DNA of 64,000 nucleotides from Aeoliella sp052161615 (GTDB lineage: Bacteria; Planctomycetota; Planctomycetia; Pirellulales; Lacipirellulaceae). Under the pieces are notes generated by a model. It was not told the origin of the DNA, searched no databases, and saw only the letters and a program-made list of their open reading frames with translations. The stretch covers positions 3,658,001 through 3,722,000 of the forward strand of contig NZ_CP197417.1 in assembly GCF_052161615.1 (NCBI RefSeq), written 5' to 3'. How positions within the stretch are numbered: the stretch's first letter is position 1; each line of letters starts with the position of its first letter. Position numbers and translations under genes: made by a program. Below are positions 55,658 to 64,000 of the stretch, in pieces.

Positions 55658-55704
55658 ACCAAGCTGTCCGCCGCGATTGGTGGATCGCCGTTGGCAACGA
55701 GCGA

Positions 55705-58218
55705 CTATTCCACGCTCTCTTCACCTTCGTCTTCCGAATCCGCTTCAACTTCGGCATCCTCTTCGGCTGCCGTCGTTTCGTTGGTACGCTTCCACTCGAT
55801 TTCCGTGTCGTCGAATAGGGCCTTGAGAGCCATGCCACGGGCGTTTTGGGCGTTGTTGCCTAGGAAGGCAAAGCGGCCCGGCCAGAAGTTGGCTTGCTCT
55901 AGGAAGTCGGTGCGAAGTTGCTCCGTCGACTCGTACTCGTCGGCGAGACGAACCACGTAAATCACCGAGTCGTCGTAGTTCGGTAGCGCAGTGACTTCGC
56001 CCTGCTTGAGCTTGAACACGTCCTCCATGAACTCCGGCCCGATGGCCTTGAGGCCTTGGGGTTGCGACAGTCGGTAGGATGGGACCCGGCTGGTGGGGGC
56101 GATGTCCCCTTCGGTGAACTGCGTGAAGGGTGGGGTCTTCGTGACCACGACCTCTGGCTGATCGACGTAGTAGGCCGTCAGATCGAGGCCTGAGTCCTGA
56201 ATCGTTTTAGCCGTGGTCTTGGCTTTCTCGAGCGCGAGCTTGGCGGCTTGTTCGCGCTTCCACGCGGCCAGCACTTGCTCGCGGGCTTCCTCAAACGTGG
56301 GAATACGTGCCGGCTCGTCCGAGGTCTTCATTACTAGGTAGCGATCGCCAAAGCGGCCGATGTCTAGCGTGAGTACCGGCTCGAAGTTGTCGATGTCGCC
56401 ACCGAACATCATTTGCCACAGCGGCGTGCCACGGTACTTTTGATCGCCGACGGTCTTGCCGACGTTCGAATCGCGAAGCTGCACAATGTCGAGCTCGCCG
56501 GTTTCTTCGAGTTCTAGATTCAGCTCCTTCGCGATGGGAGCGAAGTCGACCAGCTCCGCAGGGGGAGCGGGGACGGGCTTCTTCGCCGCTTCGGCGTCGA
56601 GCTTTTGACCAAGGTAGGTGCTGTAGTAGGGATTGAGGCGACCCACGGCCCCTTGCATCACGGCGTCGATATTGTCGAAGAACTTATCCTCGGCAATACG
56701 ACGACGAATGTCGTCCTTCACCTCTTCGAGAGGCTGGTATTTAATCTCTTCTTCGGTTTCTTCGGTTACCGTGGTCTCGGTCTCTTCCGCTTCATCGTCC
56801 GACTCCGCCGGAGTTTCGCCTTCGGCCGACTCAGTCGCGTCGTCCGTGGCGGGCGTTTCCTCTTCTGTCTGCTGATAGGCAGCGAGGCGGAAGGGGCTGT
56901 CCTTCTTCGTCGCGGCACTTTCAGGCGCGGGATTCTCTTCGCCACCCTCGGCCGGCTGCTCTCCATCGGCAGGAGCGCTATCGCTCGCGGGCTCGCCAGT
57001 GGATTCCTCAGCACCTTCAGCGGGCTGCTCAGTGGCTTCGCCGTCGGCGGCGGGCTCTTCGGTCATCGGCTCGGTCGATTCGGCAGCGGGCTCAGTCGAC
57101 TCCGTCGATTCAGCAGGAGTTTCGCTCGACTCTTCGGCTGGCGTTTCATCCGCCGGAGCTTCGTTTGCGGGGGTTTCTTCGGCGGGTGTTTCTTCCGCTG
57201 GCGTTTCCGATGCGGGAGTCTCTTCGACGTCCACCTCGGTGGATTCGAGTTCCGCCGCGATGAACATCGGGTTCTTGCGTTCTTCGTAGTAGGCGGCGAC
57301 TTCTTCGTCGGTGATTTCTTTGGAATACCGATCGACGTACTCTTCGAAATTCGCCCGCAGGTACTTCAGCGTGATCTTGCGTGGCACATGGAAACCGGGC
57401 TCCGACGAGGGCAATTCCACGCCCAGCACGTTTACAGGGAACCCAAATTGTTCTTTGTGCTCGTCGAAGTACTTGCGGAGCACTCCGTCCGTGGGGTCGG
57501 CAACGTCGAGGATGGACGTAGCGGGGTCAATCGCTGCGGCTTCGACGACGATGCGATCGTTGGTGCGTTTCCACTCTTCCCAGCGGTTCACGGGAAGCTC
57601 GGCGGCAAGCATGTCTTGCGAAGTCGGTCCAACGCCGTAGGCTTGTAGCACCGCGTCGGCGAGCAGTTCGTGACGCAGGATGTTGTAGATTTCGTCGGCC
57701 GTTAGCGGGCGATTGCCGCCGGCAATCATCTGCAAAATACCGCGGAGTTCATCTCCGCCGAGTTCATTACGGCCTAGCTCTTCGATGTAGTCGCCAATGG
57801 CTTGATCGGAGATCACAATGCCCATCTTGCGACCGCGCTCGGCGAGGATGTGCCTCAATACGACATCCTCTTCCAGCATTTGCTTGGTCCAATTCTCACC
57901 GATCCCACCAACGGCCCCCACGCGAGGACCAAAATCGGGGATGCCTGCCAGCTCGGCAGTCTGAGCCCCCACGCCGTCCACGTAGCGGACGAAGCGGTTC
58001 GCCATCTGGCGGTTGTAAACCAAGCGATCGAGTTCGCCTTCGGTCAGCCGGCCACCCTTCCAGGTAACGGCAGTGGCCTTAGGATTCCGCTGTCCAAGTG
58101 CCTGATTACGCTCTTGGACCCAGTTCGACAGCGGCTCGGCGACGGTAAAAGCCAGCATCAAAATCACGCCGCCGATGACGATGAGAATTTTCTGATAGCG
58201 GCGGAAGAACTTAAACAT
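55705..58218 (-). CDS. PpiD/SurA-like membrane-anchored chaperone with long acidic linker
   Basis: An 837-residue protein. A short cytoplasmic end (MFKFFRRYQK) and one membrane helix (ILIVIGGVILMLAFTVAEPL) are followed by a SurA/PpiD N-terminal helical chaperone region (ELDRLVYNRQMANRFV; YIEELGRNELGG). About residues 345-505 are a low-complexity linker of Glu, Ala, Pro, Thr and Ser, inserted before DDIRRRIAEDKFF and the last part. PpiD anchors in the inner membrane and helps proteins fold in the periplasm. A clear parvulin isomerase site is not seen. ATG 58218 has AGGA 8 bases before it. Confidence 0.75.
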   Translation of the reverse strand: MFKFFRRYQKILIVIGGVILMLAFTVAEPLSNWVQERNQALGQRNPKATAVTWKGGRLTEGELDRLVYNRQMANRFVRYVDGVGAQTAELAGIPDFGPRVGAVGGIGENWTKQMLEEDVVLRHILAERGRKMGIVISDQAIGDYIEELGRNELGGDELRGILQMIAGGNRPLTADEIYNILRHELLADAVLQAYGVGPTSQDMLAAELPVNRWEEWKRTNDRIVVEAAAIDPATSILDVADPTDGVLRKYFDEHKEQFGFPVNVLGVELPSSEPGFHVPRKITLKYLRANFEEYVDRYSKEITDEEVAAYYEERKNPMFIAAELESTEVDVEETPASETPAEETPAEETPANEAPADETPAEESSETPAESTESTEPAAESTEPMTEEPAADGEATEQPAEGAEESTGEPASDSAPADGEQPAEGGEENPAPESAATKKDSPFRLAAYQQTEEETPATDDATESAEGETPAESDDEAEETETTVTEETEEEIKYQPLEEVKDDIRRRIAEDKFFDNIDAVMQGAVGRLNPYYSTYLGQKLDAEAAKKPVPAPPAELVDFAPIAKELNLELEETGELDIVQLRDSNVGKTVGDQKYRGTPLWQMMFGGDIDNFEPVLTLDIGRFGDRYLVMKTSDEPARIPTFEEAREQVLAAWKREQAAKLALEKAKTTAKTIQDSGLDLTAYYVDQPEVVVTKTPPFTQFTEGDIAPTSRVPSYRLSQPQGLKAIGPEFMEDVFKLKQGEVTALPNYDDSVIYVVRLADEYESTEQLRTDFLEQANFWPGRFAFLGNNAQNARGMALKALFDDTEIEWKRTNETTAAEEDAEVEADSEDEGEESVE

Positions 58219-58732
58219 GGCGAAATCCTGTGCCTTAAGCTGGCTCTCTGGCCCCGGGAGGGGCATTAACCCTTGACAGTTTGGCTAGCCGGTCCTATTC
58301 GTTGGGACAAGGCCGTGCCGATAAGAGCAAGCCCCCGATTCTATGCCAGATCGACGTAAATGCAATCCCAGTCAGCAGTAGTGTTGACGGAGGGCACCTG
58401 TCGGACGACCCACTTTGGGCGCGGTTCCGGCTCGCTCGCGACGATTGACCGCATAAGCTATCGGCGGGCCGGAAATTGGCCAATGCCGATTCCATCGTTC
58501 CAAGCGGTACGGTCGTAAAAGTCCTCAGGCTGCACGCTATGTGCCAAGGGCTTATAGTGCGGCCCGAGCGAATGACGAACACACACGTACAACGAAAGCG
58601 GGAACTCGGAAGGCAGAAGGGGTGGAATCGATCCTCCTCCGCTGCTCCCTTCCGAACTCCCCCTCGCAATGCGTCCCCATCGCTAACCAGCAACGGTTGG
58701 CGATGACCTAGTAGAGACATCGAGCGCAACTC
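58219..58732. other. Divergent promoter region of the PpiD-like gene and topA
   Basis: About 510 bases with no gene I can support. A TTGACA at 58274-58279 with TATTCG 17 bases on could be a plus-strand promoter, but is weak and far from topA. No clear structured RNA is seen. Confidence 0.45.
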
Positions 58733-61507
58733 ATGGCTAAGAACAAGTCTGCCGGCGGAACCAACGCCCTGGTCATCGTCGAGTCGCCCGCCAAGGCGAA
58801 GACGATTGGCAAGTACCTCGGCCCCGGTTTTACCGTCGAAGCCAGTATCGGCCATGTCCGCGATCTGCCGCAGGGTGCCAAGCAGGTACCGGCGAAATAC
58901 AAGGGGGAACCTTGGGCGAACTTGGGGGTGAACGTCGACAAAGACTTCGAGCCGATCTACGTCGTGCCGCCGGGTAAAAGCAAGCACATCCAGATGCTGA
59001 AGGACAAGCTGAAGGACGCTGACGAGCTCTACCTGGCGACGGACGAAGACCGCGAAGGGGAAGCGATCAGCTGGCACCTGCTCGAAATCCTCAAGCCGAA
59101 AGTGCCAGTGCACCGCTTGGTGTTTCACGAAATCACCAAGGACGCCATTCAAGAAGCCCTTAAGTCGCCACGATCGGTCGACAATGGCTTGGTGCGGGCG
59201 CAGGAAACTCGTCGCATCCTCGACCGGTTGTACGGTTATGAAGTGTCGCCACTGTTGTGGCGCAAGGTACGCCCAAAGCTTTCTGCCGGTCGTGTACAGA
59301 GCGTCGCGGTTCGTTTGATTGTGGAGCGCGAACGCGAACGCATGGCGTTCGTGTCGAGCAATTGGTGGGACCTGCTCGGTTTATTCGCCACGGGCAAAGC
59401 CGAAACGCTCGAAGCCACGCTCGTGACCGTCGATGGCAAGCGCATTCCGTCGGGCAAGGACTTCGATCCAGCAACGGGCAAGCTGAAGAACGCCGAGATG
59501 CGGCTGTTGGGCGAGCAAGAAGCCCGCGCCCTTGCCGACCGCATTCGTAGTGGCGAGTTCACCGTCACGAAAGTCGAAGACAAGCCGTACACCACGAAGC
59601 CGTACGCTCCGTTCACCACCAGTACGCTGCAACAGGAAACGAACCGCAAGCTTGGCTTCACGGCTCGGCGGACCATGCAGGCGGCTCAAAGCCTGTACGA
59701 AAACGGTCACATTACTTACATGCGTACCGACAGCACCAACCTCGCGTCGGTGGCGATTGAAGACGCGCGTAAGCTGATTGTCGACGAGTACGGCAAAGAC
59801 TACCTGCCCGCAGCGCCGCGCACGTACACCGGCAAGGTGAAGAACGCCCAGGAAGCCCACGAAGCCATTCGTCCGGCCGGCCATCCATTCCAGTTGCCGG
59901 CCGCCATTAAGAGTTCGCTCAACGCGGACGAGGCCAAGGTTTTCGACATGATCTGGAAGCGAACCATCGCCAGCCAGATGGAAGACGCCCGCGGCCGACG
60001 CATTTCGATCACCATCGAAGGTGGCGGATGCACATTCCAGGTCAGCGGCAAAACGATCGACTTCCCCGGCTACTTGCGGGCGTACGTCGAGGGCTCGGAC
60101 GACCCGAGCGCCGATCTCGCGGATCAAGAGCGCATCCTGCCCTCGGTCGAGGTGGGCGAAAAGCTGACGTGCCGCGACCTGTCGGCCAAAGAGCACAACA
60201 CGCTTTCCCCCAGCCGTTACAGCGAAGCGGCGCTCACCAAGGCGCTCGAAGAGCGAGGCATTGGGCGTCCGAGTACGTACGCTTCGATTATCGATACCAT
60301 TCAGGCGCGGAGCTACGTGTTCAAGAAGGGCAACGCGCTCGTGCCGACTTGGATTGCGTTCTCGGTCACCAAGTTGCTGGAGGATCATCTCGCGCGGCTC
60401 GTGGATTATCAGTTTACCGCGCAAATGGAAGACGACCTCGACGCCATCAGCCGCGGCGAACGTGCGCACGTGGAGTACTTGGAGTCGTTCTACTTCGGCA
60501 ACGGCAAGCCCGGACTCAAGAAGCAACTGGAACACAAAGTCGACGAAATCGACGCCCGTGGTATCAGTCGCATTCTCATCGGAAAACCCGAGAACGGCGA
60601 AGAGGTTTACGTTCGCGTGGGGCGCTACTCGCCATTCGTCGAACAAGGCGAGCAAACTGCATCGCTGCCCGAAGATCTCCCGCCCGACGAAGTAACGTTG
60701 GCGAAGGCCCTGGAGCTGCTCGCCCAGGCTGAAAAGGGCGACGAACCGCTTGGCATGTGCCCCGAAACTGGCAAGCCGGTATTTCTCAAGGTTGGCCGAT
60801 TTGGACCCTACGTCATGCGGGGCCATCCCGACGACGAAGAGAAGCCGCAGAACGCTGGCTTGCTGAAAGGAATGGTGCCGGACGATATCGACCTGGAGAC
60901 AGCGCTCAAGCTGCTGTCTCTCCCGCGTGAACTGGGCGAGTACCACCCCCCCGCCCCGGCCGCAGCTGCTGAAGCGACAACCGAGGGTGAGGCGAAGACC
61001 GATGAAAAAGCCGATGAAAAGGCCGATGCTAAAGCCGATAAGGGCGGCAAGGTGATGGCGTACAACGGACGGTTCGGACCGTACGTAAAGTGCGGCAACG
61101 AGACCCGTTCGCTCCCCGCGAACATCTCGCCTCTGGATGTCACGCTCGAGCAAGCGATTGAGCTACTGAAGACGCCGAAAGCGCGCGGCCGTGGCGCAGC
61201 CGCACCGAAGGAGCCGATCAAGGTGTTTGAGGGCGACTCCCCCATCACCGGCATGAAGGTGCAAGTGCTCGACGGACGCTACGGACCTTACGTCACCGAC
61301 GGCGAATCGAACGCGTCGCTCCCCAAGGGAGTAAGCCCCGAAGAACTCGACTTCAACGAAGCCCTGAACCTGCTCGCCGCTCGCGCCGCCGCGGGAGGAA
61401 GCACGAAGAAAAAGGCCGCGAAGAAGAAGACAACCGCGGCCAAGAAAACGCCCACCAAGAAGTCAGCGAAAAAGGGCACGACGAAGCGGACGACGAAAAA
61501 GAAGTAG
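58733..61507 (+). CDS. topA: DNA topoisomerase I
   Basis: A 924-residue type IA enzyme that relaxes negative supercoils. The Toprim domain has VIVESPAKAKTIGKYLG (Glu) and ATDEDREGEAISWH (DxDxE metal site). The active-site tyrosine is Tyr329 in ITYMRTDSTNLA. ETRRILDRLYGYEVSPLLW and SAGRVQSVAVRLIVERE are conserved. The end lacks the zinc fingers of E. coli and instead carries four GRFGPYV-type C-terminal repeats, an Ala/Lys insert (about residues 740-770) and a very basic tail of about 33 residues, which probably helps bind DNA. Confidence 0.95.
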   Translation: MAKNKSAGGTNALVIVESPAKAKTIGKYLGPGFTVEASIGHVRDLPQGAKQVPAKYKGEPWANLGVNVDKDFEPIYVVPPGKSKHIQMLKDKLKDADELYLATDEDREGEAISWHLLEILKPKVPVHRLVFHEITKDAIQEALKSPRSVDNGLVRAQETRRILDRLYGYEVSPLLWRKVRPKLSAGRVQSVAVRLIVERERERMAFVSSNWWDLLGLFATGKAETLEATLVTVDGKRIPSGKDFDPATGKLKNAEMRLLGEQEARALADRIRSGEFTVTKVEDKPYTTKPYAPFTTSTLQQETNRKLGFTARRTMQAAQSLYENGHITYMRTDSTNLASVAIEDARKLIVDEYGKDYLPAAPRTYTGKVKNAQEAHEAIRPAGHPFQLPAAIKSSLNADEAKVFDMIWKRTIASQMEDARGRRISITIEGGGCTFQVSGKTIDFPGYLRAYVEGSDDPSADLADQERILPSVEVGEKLTCRDLSAKEHNTLSPSRYSEAALTKALEERGIGRPSTYASIIDTIQARSYVFKKGNALVPTWIAFSVTKLLEDHLARLVDYQFTAQMEDDLDAISRGERAHVEYLESFYFGNGKPGLKKQLEHKVDEIDARGISRILIGKPENGEEVYVRVGRYSPFVEQGEQTASLPEDLPPDEVTLAKALELLAQAEKGDEPLGMCPETGKPVFLKVGRFGPYVMRGHPDDEEKPQNAGLLKGMVPDDIDLETALKLLSLPRELGEYHPPAPAAAAEATTEGEAKTDEKADEKADAKADKGGKVMAYNGRFGPYVKCGNETRSLPANISPLDVTLEQAIELLKTPKARGRGAAAPKEPIKVFEGDSPITGMKVQVLDGRYGPYVTDGESNASLPKGVSPEELDFNEALNLLAARAAAGGSTKKKAAKKKTTAAKKTPTKKSAKKGTTKRTTKKK

Positions 61508-61516
61508 GGTTCAACA

Positions 61517-61662
61517 CTAAGGCGAGCGGGGCCCGTAAGTGCCGTGGTGGCCAAAATGACCACACCGCTCCCCAACTTTTTTCGCAGCTTCCCGCGGAAT
61601 TGGACAGGTCCTCCAAAACACCGAGGTATGAGCACGGCCCTGACGGGCCCCGCTCGCCTTAG
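61517..61662. terminator. Inverted pair of the GGCGAGCGGGGCCCGT repeat between topA and acpS
   Basis: CTAAGGCGAGCGGGGCCCGT (61517-61536) is the exact complement of ACGGGCCCCGCTCGCCTTAG (61643-61662), and the match continues more weakly inward to GCCGTG/CACGGC. The two copies enclose about 80-105 bases between convergent genes, so could fold into a large two-way terminator. There is no gene in this gap. Confidence 0.7.
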
Positions 61663-61666
61663 GAAA

Positions 61667-62050
61667 TCACTCCCCTTCGGCAATCGCGTAAGCGATTGCG
61701 TGCGACCTTGCGTGCGAGATGCTGATGTGCACCCGTTTGATGCCTTGCGACTCGGCCACTTCGCGTGCGCCGGCGTGCAGTGAAATGACCGGCGCACCGC
61801 TTGGCATGCTTACGACTTCCACATCGCGCCAACTAATGCCCCGCCGCCAACCCGTGCCTAGCGCCTTCAGCACCGCTTCTTTCGCTGCCCAGCGGCCCGC
61901 GTAGTGCTGAGTCGCCGCTTTGCGGGTGCTGCAGTAGGCGATCTCTTGGTCTGTATAGACGCGCGAGATGAAAAGCTCGCCATGCCGCTCAATCATATTG
62001 GCGATCCGCAAACACTCGGTGATGTCGGTGCCGATGCCAATGATTTGCAT
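61667..62050 (-). CDS. acpS: Holo-[acyl-carrier-protein] synthase
   Basis: A 127-residue enzyme that moves 4'-phosphopantetheine from CoA to a serine of acyl carrier protein. The magnesium site is IGIGTDITE (Asp8) and WAAKEAVLKAL (Glu58), and the end HISISHARSHAIA is typical of the family. Length is normal. The three minus-strand genes 61667-63862 are close together and may be one transcript, in which acpS is last. Confidence 0.93.
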   Translation of the reverse strand: MQIIGIGTDITECLRIANMIERHGELFISRVYTDQEIAYCSTRKAATQHYAGRWAAKEAVLKALGTGWRRGISWRDVEVVSMPSGAPVISLHAGAREVAESQGIKRVHISISHARSHAIAYAIAEGE

Positions 62051-62086
62051 GAGAAGACGCGGAAGGAGGAGTGGGATCGAAAATGC

Positions 62087-62584
62087 CTAGGATTCGAGCG
62101 GAGTTCGCTTCTTACTCGCCAACTCGACGATAACCACCGCCGCGCCGACCAGCAAGACCGCGTCGAGCGTCCACATCAGCAACGCCTGAGCCGTCGCTTC
62201 TTCCGCAAAGTAACTCCATATCGACTGCTCGCTCCACCCTGGGCGAAAGAATTCGACTGCCGGCTTTTTTGCCACCGCGTCTCGCCGTCCGGCAAGCGCA
62301 AACCGGTAGAGCCACACGTGCTGGACCAACACCGCGACAACGCCAGCGAGTAACGCAACGGGCCAACGCGGTTTGCGGGAGGTCAGTAGGGCCGACGTGC
62401 CTACGAGCAGCACGCTCAGCATCGCCCCTGCGGCGAGCGACTGCAGCCCGACGAGGAAAACACCCCGCGACTGCACCAGCGCGGCACCAAGACCTATCAC
62501 GCTCCCCGACACCACGGCTGCCACGACGAAGGCAAATCGGTGACGCCAGGGCGACGCGAGCGAGCTGTCGGCTGGTTGATCCAT
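62087..62584 (-). CDS. Hypothetical membrane protein
   Basis: A 165-residue protein with about four membrane segments (FAFVVAAVVSGSVIGLGAAL, LQSLAAGAMLSVLLVGTSAL, PVALLAGVVAVLVQHVWLY, LMWTLDAVLLVGAAVVIVEL). There is no known family. It lies between acpS and the PLP enzyme on the same strand. ATG 62584 is chosen; a GTG at 62602, next to the upstream stop, is the alternative and would add six residues. Confidence 0.7.
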   Translation of the reverse strand: MDQPADSSLASPWRHRFAFVVAAVVSGSVIGLGAALVQSRGVFLVGLQSLAAGAMLSVLLVGTSALLTSRKPRWPVALLAGVVAVLVQHVWLYRFALAGRRDAVAKKPAVEFFRPGWSEQSIWSYFAEEATAQALLMWTLDAVLLVGAAVVIVELASKKRTPLES

Positions 62585-62602
62585 TCCACGATTGTCGAGC
62601 AC

Positions 62603-63862
62603 CTAAGCGGTACTGTCGAGCGCCTGGGCCAGGTCGGCGATTAGGTCGTCGGGATCTTCGATGCCGCACGACATGCGGATCATGTTGTCGGGGATCCCAA
62701 ACTGCTTCCGCTCTTCAGGCGTGCGTTGGTAGTAGCTCATCACCAGCGGCTGCTCGATGAGCGACTCGACACCACCAAGGCTGGGGGCAATCCGCGGAAT
62801 AGTCACCGCGTCGATCACGTCGGCAGTGGCGCGCCAATCGGCGTCCTTCAGCAGGAACGTCACCAACCCACCGAAGCCACGCATCTGTCGCTTGGCGATG
62901 GCGTAGTCGCGATGCGACTTGAGGCCCGGGTAGTACACCTTCTCGACGCGCGAGTGGCCATCGAGGAACTCGGCGACCTTCATGCCGTTTTCGTTGTGGC
63001 GACCCATCCGAAGTTCAAACGTCTTGAGGCCGCGAAGCAACAGGTACACGTTCTGCGGACCATTGATGGCACCCATGATGCCGCGAAGGTTGCGGACTGG
63101 CTCCATCTTCTCCTTGCTACCGGCTACCACGCCGGCGAGCAGATCGTTGTGCCCACCCAAGTACTTAGTGGCCGAGTGCAGAACGTAATCGACCCCCGCT
63201 TCGATGGGACGCAGGTTGTAAGGCGTGGCGAGCGTCGCGTCGATCAGCGTCTCGACGCCCGTTCGCCGACCGATATCGGCAAAGCGGTCGAGGTCGACCA
63301 CGCTGAGGTGCGGGTTGGTCGGCGACTCGCTGATCAGCATCCGGGTGTTCGGCGTAATCGCGGCTTCCATCGCGTCGTAGTCGCACGCCGGCACCTGAAT
63401 GGTCTTCACCCCGAAGCGCGACATGTGCTTCGAACAGAACTCGCGGCTACGGTGATAACACTCGTCAAAGAAAATCACCTCGTCGCCCGAGTTGAGCTTG
63501 GCCATCAGCAAACCGACGAGCGCTGCCATGCCGCTGGAATAAAGCACTGCGTCTTCGGCACCTTCGAGCGCGGCGAGCTTGCGCTCCGCGACGCGTTCAC
63601 CGGGATTGCCGTACCGCCCGTATTCTTCGCGAGGCTGCTCTTGCTCGATGTAGTCGATAACCGACTGCGTGTCGCGGAAGGTGTAGGTCGAGGCGCAGAA
63701 GATCGGATCGGTGATCGAGTCGCCCGGCTTCTGGCGGTGCTCGCCGGCGTGGACCGCAACGGTGGAAATGTGGCGGCCGTCGTTTTTGACGATCGGATGA
63801 ATGCGGTCGGAGGAATCGGACACGGCGTGGGTGGCTCGTTCGGGGGTTTCGAGACGACTCAT
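62603..63862 (-). CDS. Cystathionine gamma-synthase / trans-sulfuration PLP enzyme
   Basis: A 419-residue enzyme of the Cys/Met metabolism PLP family. TYTFRDTQSVIDYI, EYGRYGNPGERVAERKLAAL (YSRxxNPT region) and LYSSGMAALVGLL match the fold; the PLP lysine is in HSATKYLGGHNDLLAG, and ESPTNPHLSVVDL and GGVESLIEQP follow. Members join O-acyl-homoserine to cysteine or cleave cystathionine or methionine; which one cannot be set by sequence alone. YGRYGNP for the usual YSRYGNP is a small change. The start at MSRLETPE (63862) avoids a non-conserved extension. Confidence 0.88.
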   Translation of the reverse strand: MSRLETPERATHAVSDSSDRIHPIVKNDGRHISTVAVHAGEHRQKPGDSITDPIFCASTYTFRDTQSVIDYIEQEQPREEYGRYGNPGERVAERKLAALEGAEDAVLYSSGMAALVGLLMAKLNSGDEVIFFDECYHRSREFCSKHMSRFGVKTIQVPACDYDAMEAAITPNTRMLISESPTNPHLSVVDLDRFADIGRRTGVETLIDATLATPYNLRPIEAGVDYVLHSATKYLGGHNDLLAGVVAGSKEKMEPVRNLRGIMGAINGPQNVYLLLRGLKTFELRMGRHNENGMKVAEFLDGHSRVEKVYYPGLKSHRDYAIAKRQMRGFGGLVTFLLKDADWRATADVIDAVTIPRIAPSLGGVESLIEQPLVMSYYQRTPEERKQFGIPDNMIRMSCGIEDPDDLIADLAQALDSTA

Positions 63863-63924
63863 CTTGGGCCTTCGATAGCTCGGGGGTGTTGCTTGGCCCA
63901 CAGCAAGCGCGGTCCTCCGCGCAT

Positions 63925-63963
63925 AAAAAAACCGCAGACCAGTCAATCACTTGGTATCTGCGG
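63925..63963 (-). terminator. Intrinsic terminator of a gene beyond the window
   Basis: On the minus strand CCGCAGATACCA (complement of 63952-63963) pairs with TGGTCTGCGG (complement of 63932-63941), followed by TTTTTTT (complement of 63925-63931). It would end a minus-strand transcript entering from the right, upstream of the PLP enzyme gene. Confidence 0.88.
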
Positions 63964-64000
63964 CTTCAAGCCATCGGTGTTGGCACGCTAGCATCGGCAA

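Noticed and set aside
58295..59152. Minus-strand open frame between the PpiD-like gene and topA
   Set aside because: Its better half is antisense to topA and the rest has no protein-like features.

Overview
The window reads as a GC-rich chromosomal segment of a planctomycete, probably of the Pirellulales group. This is an inference from gene content: PEP-CTERM sorted secreted proteins with dockerin-like D-x-N-x-D repeats, a MoxR/DUF58/VWA (Bat-type) cluster, a DUF1080 protein, a TAT-exported sugar-isomerase-like protein, an 'MENPYxSP' small membrane protein, and many short hairpin repeats between genes.

Layout. 0.1-4 kb: tRNA-Arg(ACG), an LRR-thioredoxin fusion and a phosphoesterase. 4.1-5.6 kb: first copy of an IS4-family element. 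6.2-16 kb: a tightly packed operon of MoxR AAA+ ATPase, DUF58, a DUF4381-like protein, two VWA proteins, a cysteine-tailed protein and a 1397-residue membrane protein. 16-25 kb: a porin, secreted proteins, a Gfo/Idh/MocA oxidoreductase, isocitrate dehydrogenase, a sugar-isomerase-like protein and a ribbon-helix-helix-like protein. 25.2-25.6 kb: the RNase P RNA gene on the minus strand. 25.6-28.4 kb: a repeat-dense block holding the second, apparently identical IS copy. 28.4-29.2 kb: an amidase. 29.3-30.9 kb: a candidate retron. 31-36 kb: PEP-CTERM and secreted enzymes. 36-39 kb: murG and an atypical Mur ligase. 39-50 kb: uncharacterised proteins, an aquaporin, an EF-hand protein and a large secretin-N-domain protein. 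50-64 kb: a degenerate RNase H, glgB, TPR, MBOAT-like and PpiD-like proteins, topA, acpS and a cystathionine gamma-synthase-type enzyme.

The most interesting locus is 29.3-30.9 kb. A reverse transcriptase carrying the retron hallmarks (NAxxH, YADD, VTG) starts 8 bases after a structured element. An 18-bp perfect inverted repeat (a1/a2) encloses two small stem-loops and one long hairpin, the msr-msd layout of retrons. A small protein with two membrane segments lies just upstream and could be the effector. The last 50 residues of the reverse transcriptase are displaced by an apparent one-base deletion.

The second notable pattern concerns mobile DNA. Both IS4 copies sit at the same position in the loop of a dispersed palindromic repeat, with the same 7-bp duplication CGCGGAG. 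Copies of the repeat differ by paired changes that keep the stem, so the hairpin itself seems to be maintained and used as a target.
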